From assembly GCA_023415605.1 (NCBI GenBank), contig JAEZKB010000026.1, positions 1-10,662 on the forward strand: a stretch of 10,662 bases of DNA, given 5' to 3'. Numbering within the stretch: position 1 is the first letter of the stretch; each line of letters begins with the position of its first letter. Position numbers and translations under genes: made by a program. Shown piece by piece: positions 1 to 7,000 of this stretch. The notes under the pieces are model-generated. The model had not been told where the DNA came from and made no database searches. It saw only the letters and a program-made list of their open reading frames with translations. The stretch comes from Pseudomonadota bacterium (GTDB lineage Bacteria; Pseudomonadota; Alphaproteobacteria; Rhizobiales; Devosiaceae).

Positions 1-409
1 TGGAGGTGAGGAACGGCACCGTGCAGATGAGGAACAGCACCATCTGCGTGGTCGCGCTGCGCACATAGAAAGCAAGGAAGTACGCGACCCAGAAGCCGAT
101 GACGAGCGTCAGCACCCAGACGATCGCCGCGAACTTGAGCGTATTGAGATAGGTCTTCCACGTGACCCACGACCCGAGCGTATCAATGTAGTTGGTCCAG
201 ATGAAATCCGGATACATCCGCGCGAAGTCGTAGTCCCAGAAGCTCACCACGACGAGGAACAGGATCGGCAGCGCCAGGAAGAACCCCAGGATCAGCCACA
301 GCGGCAGCGCCTGCAGATACGAAGCGACGCGGCCCAGGGATAATGGCACCGCCCGGCGCTTCGGCCTCGGCGTCGCCGGCATGACGATGGTTTGTTCGGC
401 AATGGCCAT
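1..409 (-). CDS. ABC transporter permease, polyamine/opine type (C-terminal part outside window)
   Basis: Inner-membrane permease subunit of a binding-protein-dependent importer, cut by the left edge after 136 codons, so the membrane domain with its EAA loop is not visible. The visible part has a basic cytoplasmic N-terminus (residues 1-34, with RPKRR), a first membrane span at about 37-58 (LWLILGFFLALPILFLVVV), a soluble segment rich in Trp and Tyr (59-92), and a second span at about 94-115. This layout is usual for PotB-like permeases. The ATG at 409 is preceded by GAGGA about six bases upstream. It is the third gene of the operon after the ATPase and binding protein, but 176 bases separate it from the binding-protein gene and hold two inverted palindromic repeats. 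PotB-like permeases normally pair with a PotC-like one, which I would expect further left. The permease assignment is firm; the substrate is unknown. Confidence 0.88.
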   Translation of the reverse strand, partial: MAIAEQTIVMPATPRPKRRAVPLSLGRVASYLQALPLWLILGFFLALPILFLVVVSFWDYDFARMYPDFIWTNYIDTLGSWVTWKTYLNTLKFAAIVWVLTLVIGFWVAYFLAFYVRSATTQMVLFLICTVPFLTS

Positions 410-435
410 TCGCTTCCTCGATCTGGCAGTCGGTC

Positions 436-564
436 CCTTCTCCCCTTGAGGGAGAAGGTGGATCGGCCGGAAGGCCGAGACGGATGAGGGGTTGCCTCCT
501 CATCCACGCTTTGCTGAGAAAACCCCTCATCCCGCCCGTCGGGCACCTTCTCCGACGGAGAAGG
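436..564. repeat. Pair of inverted palindromic intergenic repeats (REP/RIME-like)
   Basis: Two copies of one repeat face each other. The left copy (436-493) consists of CCTTCTCC/GGAGAAGG arms, an inner hairpin TCGGCC-GGAA-GGCCGA (463-478) and GGATGAGGGGTT. The right copy (521-564), read on the minus strand, has the same order: CCTTCTCC-GTC-GGAGAAGG, an inner hairpin around CCCGACGGG, then GGATGAGGGGTT. Each copy can fold alone and the two can pair with each other. This sequence style is, from memory, common between genes in Hyphomicrobiales. On the operon mRNA the first hairpin starts about 21 bases after the binding-protein stop codon, so it may protect the upstream message or reduce read-through into the permease gene. 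That role is inferred. Confidence 0.85.
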
Positions 565-585
565 CGACCACGGAGAGGTCCATGC

Positions 586-1881
586 TTACGCCGCGATGAA
601 CTCGTTCCAGCGGGTGACCATGTAGCGGTCTTCGTCCATCACCGAGTTCCAGCAGGCGACCTTGCCCATGCGCTCTTCGAACGAACCGCCGTCGCGGACC
701 GCACCGGCCTTCTCCATCACCACGCCATCGGGCGAGAGGATGTCGCCCTGGGCCGGCTTGCCTTCGACCCAGAAGCCCCACTCGTCTTCCGACATGAACT
801 GCTTGGCCGTTTCCATATTGGCTGAGTAGTAGCCTTGGCGGTTGAGATAACCGCCAACCCAACCCGAGGTGTACCAGTTGATGTACTCGTAAGCCGCATC
901 GAGCTGCGCGCCCGAGAGGTGCTTGGCGAGCCCCAGGCCGCCACCCCACGAACGATAACCTTCCTTGAGCGGCTGGTAGACACAAGGGATGCCCTTGGAG
1001 CGTACAGCTGCAACGGCCGGCGACCACATGGACTGGATCACCACTTCGCCCGACGCCATCAGGTTGACGCTCTCATCGAAGCTCTTCCAGAAGGCGCGGA
1101 ACTGACCGTCCTGCTTGGCCTTGATCAGGAAATCGATCGTCTTGTCGATCTCTTCCTTGGTCATGTTGCCCTTGTCGGCATATTTGATGTTGCCCAACGC
1201 TTCCATGATCATGGCGGCATCCATGATGCCGATCGACGGGATATTGAGGATGGACGTCTTGCCCTTGAAGGCCGGGTCCATGATGTCGGCCCAGGTGGTG
1301 ATCTCGCGGCCGACGAGGTCAGGGCGGATGCCCAGCGTATCGGCGTTGTAGATCGTCGGAACCATGGTGAAGTAGCCCGTCTCGCTGGCGGCAAAGGTCG
1401 TCGCATCGGGCGAGTCCACGTAGCCGACGGTGTGCGGTGCCGTGCCCTGGGCGATAACGCTGTCGGGCGTCAGCTTGCCGTTCTTGAACAGCGGCACGAT
1501 GGTGTCGTAATACTTAAGCTTGCTTACATCCATCGGCTGGATCACGCCGGTCGGGTAGACCTTCTTCAAAATCCAGTACTCGATATCGGCGATGTCGTAG
1601 CTATCTGGCTGCGTCACGGCGCGCTGCGCCGCCGCATCGGAGTCGGTTGCCGTCATCTCGAGCGTGATGCCGAGGTCTTCCTTACACTTTTCGGCGATGG
1701 CATTGAGGTTCGACACACCCGTGCCGAACTGGCGCAGCGTGATGTTGGTCTGCGCCCAGACCGTCGGGAAGCCGCCCAACGCGCCCGAACCGGCGGCAAG
1801 GCCGGCCAGCGCCGAGGCGCCTTTCAAGAGATTGCGCCGCGAAATGCCGGCGGCTTTGAGAGTCTCGTTCGTCCCGTTCAT
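586..1881 (-). CDS. Tat-exported ABC transporter substrate-binding protein (PotD-like fold)
   Basis: Periplasmic solute receptor of the importer, 431 residues. The N-terminus carries a twin-arginine signal, SRRNLLK at residues 14-20, followed by a small hydrophobic stretch (Ala/Gly/Leu, 21-37) and a likely cleavage after VWA at 43. The rest resembles the PotD/PotF class of extracellular solute-binding proteins: a YDIADIEYW segment in lobe 1, a TTWADIMDPAFKGK segment typical of this class, and hinge-region MWSPAVAAV and SWGGGLGLAKH. The start chosen is the ATG at 1881, since it has AGGGGTAAGG just upstream and places the Tat motif normally. The longer frame back to 2010 would overlap the ATPase gene. 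It lies 28 bases after the ATPase stop. In E. coli PotD, recalled from memory, an FWMD segment supplies a polyamine-binding Asp; here the equivalent reads SWGG, so the ligand may not be a simple polyamine. Family assignment is strong; substrate is open. Confidence 0.92.
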   Translation of the reverse strand: MNGTNETLKAAGISRRNLLKGASALAGLAAGSGALGGFPTVWAQTNITLRQFGTGVSNLNAIAEKCKEDLGITLEMTATDSDAAAQRAVTQPDSYDIADIEYWILKKVYPTGVIQPMDVSKLKYYDTIVPLFKNGKLTPDSVIAQGTAPHTVGYVDSPDATTFAASETGYFTMVPTIYNADTLGIRPDLVGREITTWADIMDPAFKGKTSILNIPSIGIMDAAMIMEALGNIKYADKGNMTKEEIDKTIDFLIKAKQDGQFRAFWKSFDESVNLMASGEVVIQSMWSPAVAAVRSKGIPCVYQPLKEGYRSWGGGLGLAKHLSGAQLDAAYEYINWYTSGWVGGYLNRQGYYSANMETAKQFMSEDEWGFWVEGKPAQGDILSPDGVVMEKAGAVRDGGSFEERMGKVACWNSVMDEDRYMVTRWNEFIAA

Positions 1882-1909
1882 AGCCTTACCCCTGTTGTGG
1901 TTGGTCAGT

Positions 1910-2998
1910 TCAAGTCGCGAGACGGCCGAGGACGATAGCGTCCGCGGCGTCCCAATTAAGTGGCACGGCATCGCCAACTTTGACCGGTTTCCGATCAAAG
2001 GTCTGGTCATCGATGATGGCCGTGAAATCTTCGATGCCGGCTCCGTCGACCGACAGTTTCACCGATGCGCCGCGGTACTCGATATTCGAAACCGTGCCGG
2101 TGAAGCCGAGGCCTTTGGTGCTAGGCTCGCCAATGCGCACATGGTCGGTGCGGATGGCGATATCGATGGGCGCGCCGGCACCCGGTGCCGCGCCGGTGGC
2201 AGCAAAGCTGCCGCCATTCGGCACCTCAAGAACAGCAAGCCCGTTGCTCTCCGACGACGCGCGGCCTGAGACGACATTGTGGTCGCCCATGAAGCGAGCG
2301 ACGAATGCTGTAGCCGGCCGTTCGAACACTTCACGCGGCGTCGCTGCCTGCTCGATCTTGCCGTTGTTCATCACCACGATGAGGTCGGCCAGCGCCATCG
2401 CCTCTTCCTGGCTGTGGGTGACGTGCACAAAGGTGATGCCGAGCTGCGTCTGCAACTTCTTGAGCTCGGCCCGCATGCGAATTTTGAGGAACGGGTCGAG
2501 CGCTGAAAGCGGCTCGTCGAGAAGCAGCGCTTCCGGATCGGTGATCAGCGCACGGGCCAGCGCCACACGCTGCTGCTGCCCTCCCGAAAGCTGCGCCGGC
2601 CGCCGCGTCGCATAGGCTTCCATCTGCATGAGTTTAAGCATCTCGAGCGCCTTGGCGCGGCGCTCTTCCTTGCCCACGCCCTTCATGCGCAGCGAGAAGG
2701 CGACGTTGTCCACGAGGTCGAGATGGGGGAACAGCGCATAGCTCTGAAACATCATGGCCGTTCCGCGCTTGGCCGGTGGCCAGTTGGTGACGATGACATT
2801 GCCCAGTGCGATATCGCCGTCCGAGGCGAGTTCGTGTCCGGCGATCATCCGCAGCGTTGACGTCTTGCCGCAACCGGAGGGGCCAAGGAGACAGCAATAG
2901 GTGCCGGCCGGGATGCGCAGGCTGATCGAGTCGACGGCGACTGTGTTACCGTAGCGCTTGGTCACGGAAGCAAGGTCGATCTCGGCTGCTTTGGTCAT
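1910..2998 (-). CDS. ABC transporter ATP-binding protein (PotA-like)
   Basis: Cytoplasmic ATPase that powers the importer, 362 residues, the usual length for PotA/UgpC-type subunits with a C-terminal TOBE domain. All nucleotide-binding motifs are present: Walker A GPSGCGKT (39-46), Q-loop MMFQSYALFPH (Gln85), signature LSGGQQQR (137-144), Walker B ALLLDEP (157-163), D-loop SALD (165-168) and H-loop His195 in VTHSQEEA. Residues from about 245 to the end form the TOBE/OB-like regulatory region. The ATG at 2998 follows a GAGGGTG stretch on the coding strand. It is the first gene of the operon, just downstream of the control region shared with the divergent GntR regulator, and is followed after 28 bases by the binding-protein gene. 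The enzyme looks complete and functional. Confidence 0.96.
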   Translation of the reverse strand: MTKAAEIDLASVTKRYGNTVAVDSISLRIPAGTYCCLLGPSGCGKTSTLRMIAGHELASDGDIALGNVIVTNWPPAKRGTAMMFQSYALFPHLDLVDNVAFSLRMKGVGKEERRAKALEMLKLMQMEAYATRRPAQLSGGQQQRVALARALITDPEALLLDEPLSALDPFLKIRMRAELKKLQTQLGITFVHVTHSQEEAMALADLIVVMNNGKIEQAATPREVFERPATAFVARFMGDHNVVSGRASSESNGLAVLEVPNGGSFAATGAAPGAGAPIDIAIRTDHVRIGEPSTKGLGFTGTVSNIEYRGASVKLSVDGAGIEDFTAIIDDQTFDRKPVKVGDAVPLNWDAADAIVLGRLAT

Positions 2999-3149
2999 GC
3001 ACCCACCCTCGTTGACAGGAGTTGCAATGCATTGTCCGTGCCAAATGCAGGTGGACGCCGTTAACGCTTTGTTTTGATTTGAGCTTCAGCGCAAATCGCG
3101 GCCTGCCGATGACTTGTGCATCGATATCACTAGCCTAAATTTTGAGCGC

Positions 3150-3177
3150 TTGTCTGCAAACGACGCAAAAATTGTAT
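3150..3177 (+). promoter_or_regulatory. Candidate promoter of the GntR regulator gene
   Basis: TTGTCT (3150-3155), preceded by C as is common in alphaproteobacterial -35 elements, is followed after 16 bases by TTGTAT (3172-3177) as a possible -10. The -10 lies inside the candidate operator at 3171-3182, which would suit autorepression. An alternative is TTGTGC (3114-3119) with TAAATT (3136-3141), also at 16 bases. Both match the consensus only partly. Confidence 0.3.
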
Positions 3178-3182
3178 GCAAT
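3171..3182. promoter_or_regulatory. Candidate GntR/FCD operator ATTGTATGCAAT
   Basis: An almost perfect inverted repeat: 10 of 12 positions match the reverse complement, and the outer arms ATTG/CAAT are exact. It closely resembles the ATTGTATACAAT type of operator that I recall for several FadR-subfamily (FCD) regulators of alphaproteobacteria. It lies 58 bases before the regulator start and 172 bases before the ATPase start, so one bound dimer could affect both promoters. The family match of regulator and site supports the call; binding itself is inferred. Confidence 0.55.
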
Positions 3183-3239
3183 CGGACCTAGGGGCTGCGC
3201 ACATTAGCTACATTACAACGCGTCCTATTCCCGCTATGG

Positions 3240-3974
3240 ATGAGTGGCATGGGGAAAGACATGAGCATCGGCGACTATCCATTTGCGCCTGTCACCAGCG
3301 GTGAAGACCGGGCATTGGCGATTCGCGAGCAGTTGCGCGATGCCATCATCGACCGGCGTCTCGCCCCGGGCACTAAGCTCAGCGAGGCGGAAGTCGGAGC
3401 CCTTTTCGATGTCAGCCGCACGGTGGTGCGGGCTGCGCTGCAGATGCTGTCATTCGAGGGGCTGGTGAAGGCCGAGCGCAACCGCGGCGCCTTCGTCGCC
3501 AACCCGACGCCGGAGGAAGCGCGCCAGGTCTTCGACTCCCGCCGGCTTATTGAACCGGCGTTGGCATTGGAAGCTGCCAACCGCATCGGCTCTGCCGATA
3601 TCGCTGCATTTCGCCAGAGTCTGAACGAAGAATCCCGCTTGATGAACCAGCGCGGCGCCAGCGCCCGCCGGGCAGAAATTCGTGCCTCGGGCGACTTCCA
3701 TTTGCTGCTGGCGAAAGTGGCCGGCAACGCCATCCTTTATCGCTTCATGGAAGAACTCGTCGCCCGCTCGTCGCTCGTCATCGCCCTCTATGGCCGCACC
3801 GGTGCTTCGAGCTGCGGGCACAACGAGCACGGCGATATCCTTGCCGCGCTCGAGGCTCACGACGGCCCAATGGCCAGCCGCCTCCTCCTCCGCCACATCG
3901 ACCACATCGAAGCTGACCTCGACCTCCGGGTCACCGAAGGCCTGGCGCTCCGGGACGCCCTGCAGAGCAGCTGA
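3240..3974 (+). CDS. GntR-family transcriptional regulator, FadR/FCD subfamily
   Basis: Ligand-responsive DNA-binding protein of 244 residues, normal for the FCD subfamily. The winged helix-turn-helix spans about 23-88: LREAI-like start (IREQLRDAIIDRRLAPGTKLSEAEV), recognition helix SRTVVRAALQML (59-70) and wing GLVKAERNRGAFV. The all-helical FCD ligand domain covers about 95-235, with Arg102, FH at 153-154, His197 (NEHGDI) and His219 (LLRHID), the histidines that normally bind a metal. The Asp usually found four residues before the first His is Ser150 here. The start is uncertain: ATG at 3240 has no clear ribosome site, ATG at 3249 follows GGATGAG, and ATG at 3261 follows GGGGAAAG; all are in frame and differ only in a non-conserved leader. 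Its divergence from the ABC operon suggests that it controls the operon, with the transported compound or a derivative as signal. Confidence 0.94.
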   Translation: MSGMGKDMSIGDYPFAPVTSGEDRALAIREQLRDAIIDRRLAPGTKLSEAEVGALFDVSRTVVRAALQMLSFEGLVKAERNRGAFVANPTPEEARQVFDSRRLIEPALALEAANRIGSADIAAFRQSLNEESRLMNQRGASARRAEIRASGDFHLLLAKVAGNAILYRFMEELVARSSLVIALYGRTGASSCGHNEHGDILAALEAHDGPMASRLLLRHIDHIEADLDLRVTEGLALRDALQSS

Positions 3975-4005
3975 ACTGCCCCCGCCCCTGACAACTCAAG
4001 TCATC

Positions 4006-4035
4006 CACCGTTCAGAGTGACCGGCGCACCGTTCA
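4006..4035. repeat. Direct repeat CACCGTTCA x2, upstream of the large secreted-protein gene
   Basis: CACCGTTCA occurs at 4006-4014 and again at 4027-4035, 21 bases from start to start, about two turns of the helix. A third partial copy, GTTCAC, lies at 4045-4050. The spacing suits a dimeric activator bound to one face of the DNA in front of the gene starting at 4097. It could also be chance in this short spacer. Confidence 0.4.
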
Positions 4036-4047
4036 CCTTGCGGGGTT

Positions 4048-4067
4048 CACGCGCCGCAATGCGCGTG
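4048..4067. other. Hairpin CACGCGC-CGCAAT-GCGCGTG in the leader of the large gene
   Basis: A perfect seven-base-pair stem with a six-base loop ends 16 bases before the ribosome binding site of the gene starting at 4097. It may be a leader structure, or a terminator-like element for the regulator gene ending at 3974. No T-run follows, which argues against a typical Rho-independent terminator. Confidence 0.4.
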
Positions 4068-4083
4068 GGCCAGTGGGCTGACT

Positions 4084-4090
4084 GGAGGAG
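4084..4090 (+). promoter_or_regulatory. Strong ribosome binding site GGAGGAG
   Basis: GGAGGAG sits six bases before the ATG at 4097 and directly touches an in-frame TTG at 4091. The spacing therefore decides for the ATG as the start of the large secreted protein. Confidence 0.85.
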
Positions 4091-4096
4091 TTGCCG

Positions 4097-7000
4097 ATGG
4101 CTACGCATTTCCGATGCGCCAAGAGTCTTGTGCCCATTGCACTGCTGGCGACAGTTGCACTTTCGACCATCTGGCCTGCAACGGCCCAAGAACCCGCCTT
4201 CGCTCCGGGCGAGCCGATCATCACCGGCTTTTCCGGCGCCCTGACCCCGACCTCGCCACCGCCGGGCAGCGATCCGCTTGACTACACGCTGATCAACCCC
4301 GACGGGCAGTCCATGGTGATCCAGCGGCTTCTGCCCACTTCGCCCCCGACCGGCCAGGCGATCGACGCCGAGGCCGGTCTCGTCGTCTCGGCGACCGATA
4401 TCGGCCAGGTGTTCGGCGTGACCCTCGACAATGCCCCCGAACTCGAGGAGGCGCTGGCGCCCAATATCTATCTCGCCGCCACCTCGGCCTACGGCCTTCA
4501 CATCACCGTGCCGGACGCCGACGGCAACGCCAAGCGCAGCAAGGTCGGCGACCCTGTCGCCAGTTTCATGGCGGGCCAGTGGGGCACCGTCGGTGGCGCG
4601 GTCGGCTATCCGGGCAGCATCTGGAAAGTCGACGGCACGACCGGCGAAGTCTCGCTGTTCACCACCATTGCCAATAGCGGCGCCAGCCTTGGCGATATCG
4701 AATATGACGCCGCCAGCGCCCAGTTTTTCGTCTCCGATCGCGACACTGGCCTGATCTACCGGTTAGCCCACGATGGCGTCATCCTCGATACCTTCGACCA
4801 CGGCATCGACGGCCGCCCGACGCATGAACTACCGCCGGTGGCCGATGACGGCTCGACCATGTCGGTCACCGATCCAGCCTTCAATTCCGAAGACCCAGCG
4901 ACCTGGGGCTTTACCCAGATCGAGCGCAAGGTCTTCGGCCTTGCCGCCTGGAACGGCCGACTCTACTATGCCGTCGCCGACGGTCCGCAGATCTGGTCGG
5001 TCCGCATCAATGCCGATGGCAGCTTCGGTCCCGCCCGCTGGGAACTCGACGTCACCGGCCTGACCTCGGCCAACGAGATTGCCGGCATCATCTTCGACCC
5101 AGAGGGCAAGATGATCCTCGCCCAGCGTGGCGCGCAAGTCGGCAGCTACGATTATTCCGTCTTCGCCGAAGCGGGTACCTCGTCGGTCGTTCGCTATGAA
5201 CGCGAGTTCCCCGACAACCGGGCAACGCCGGGAACCTGGGTGCCTGACGCTGAAATCTATAGCGTCGGCATGGCCACAGACGGCACCAATGCCTCGGGCG
5301 GCATCGCGCTGGGCCCCGACTTCGACGAGGAGACCGGTACCTTTAGCGGCGCCAACTCGACCTTCTTGTGGTCGACCGGTGACTCGCTGCGCTTGAACCC
5401 TGATCTCGATCCGCCACTCGAAGCGCCCTTCGAGGTTCATGGCCTGCAGGGTAATGACCGCGCGCTGGTCGAGCCGCAGAACATGCCGCCGCTGCTCTCC
5501 TTCTTCGTCGACCGTGACGGCAAGACCGAGGACACCGAAGCCACCAAGCAGGGCCATGTTGGCGCTGTCGCCATCTGGCAGGCGGCTGGTGACTCGATCG
5601 AAGTCTCTGCCGTACCCCCGGTCTACTTCCCGCCGGAAGGTTACGAGCCGCCAGTTTACGAACCCGAAGACGAGTTCAACCTTACCCTCGAAAAGTGGGC
5701 CAAGCCCTACTTCTGCTTCGAAGGCGCGGCCAACTGGTTCTGCTCCTACACCATCCGCGTCGAGAATACCGGCAGCGTGCCCTACTGGGGTCCGGTGGTA
5801 GTCGACGACCACCTGCCGAACAACAATCCCGGCGCCAGCATGCATTTCTGGCCGCAGCCGCCGTGGTCCTGCGGTTCGACTGGACCGACCGCCTATCAAT
5901 GCGCCACCGGACCCGTCCTTCTTTACCCGGGGGATGGCGTGGTGCTGCATGAGATCGTCAAGCTGCCGAAGGCTCTGGTGGATTATTGCCAGTTGCCGAA
6001 CGTCGCCAGCATCAACTGGTTCTGGGGCGGCGACGAAAACCCTGCGGACGATTTTGATGTCGGGATCGCCGGTATCAAGGCGCCTGGTTGTGTGCCTCCG
6101 GGCGGCACTGACCTCATACTCAAGAAGATATCGGCCCCGAACTGCGTCGATGGCGGCGCGGCTTGGAACTGCTCGTATGCGGTGATCGTCCAGAACGCCG
6201 GACCGGGCAACTTCTCTGGCCCGATCCAAGTCAAGGACACGCTCGGCATCAACGCCCCGGCCACGACCTTCGGCCCTTGGACCTGTGCCCAGGCCGGTCC
6301 GGTGCTGACCTGCGACATCAACGTGCCGCCGGTCAACGCTGCGCCAGGCTGGACCTCGGGCTTCCTGGTGACCGCCCATGTCCCCAAGAATGTCGGACCG
6401 CCGCTTTGCGATCTCGACAACAAGGCCAATATCAGCGCGCCCCTTGCCGGCTCGCCGATGAACCTGATTGCCGGCAACGACTTTGACCAGGCCACCGGTC
6501 ATATCCCCGATCCGGCCTGCCTTGTCGCCGCGCCGGTAACCGATCTCGAGATGCAGAAGTCGGGCCTGGGCTGTTTTGCCCATGTCTACCTCGGCACCCC
6601 GGGCTATGCCTGCAAGTGGCAGATGAAGCTGACCAATCTTGGTCCGGACGTCTACAACGGGCCGCTCTCGTTCATCGACACCACTGCGGGCGCGACCGCC
6701 AACACGCTGACCTCGATGGCGGCGTGTAGCGGCCTGCCGCAGCAAGTGACCTGCTCCGCGCCCGCCGTCGTCTTGAATCCGGGTGTACCCATCAACCTGC
6801 CGTTCTTCACCTTCTATCCCGGAGGCCCGGCAGTCTGCTCAGTAACCAACAATCTCTCGATCCTCGCTCCGAACCCGGGCGGCGCGCAAAACCCGGCCGG
6901 CAACGACTCCGACACTGTCGGGCAGGCCTTGCCGAACCCGGCCTGCACAGCGCCCGGCGTGCCGCACCTCAATATCCAGAAGACGGCCCTGGGCTGTGCC

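Larger units (their letters stand above)
2999..3239. promoter_or_regulatory. Shared divergent control region of ABC operon and GntR regulator
   Basis: This 241-base spacer is clearly richer in A and T than the genes around it and must hold the promoters of both the leftward operon and the rightward regulator. Besides the operator candidate listed separately, it contains a perfect 10-base palindrome CAATGCATTG (3025-3034), close to the ATPase start, and an inverted repeat GATTTG (3076-3081) / CAAATC (3092-3097). A weak leftward promoter could be TTGCAG (3159 to 3154) with AGGCTA (3136 to 3131) at 17-base spacing, leaving a leader of about 125 bases. No coding sequence is visible in it. Confidence 0.7.

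Noticed and set aside
436..564. Inverted repeats considered as ends of an insertion sequence
   Set aside because: Only 27 bases separate the two copies, there is no transposase frame and no target duplication; they fit a palindromic intergenic repeat pair.
835..1938. 367-codon open frame on the plus strand opposite the binding-protein gene
   Set aside because: The translation is low in hydrophobic core pattern and rich in Arg and His, and shows no motif. The opposite strand codes for a clear Tat-exported receptor.
1882..2010. N-terminal extension of the binding protein from an upstream ATG at 2010
   Set aside because: It would overlap the end of the ATPase gene, put 43 odd residues before the Tat signal and ignore the ribosome site in front of the ATG at 1881.
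4091..4096. TTG start two codons upstream for the large secreted protein
   Set aside because: The GGAGGAG site touches the TTG directly, leaving no spacing, while the ATG at 4097 is six bases away.
4829..6745. 638-codon open frame on the minus strand inside the large secreted-protein gene
   Set aside because: It lies wholly opposite a gene with a signal peptide, regular domain repeats and a strong ribosome site. Its translation is Arg/Gly-rich with no recognisable domain, as expected from the antisense of GC-biased codons.
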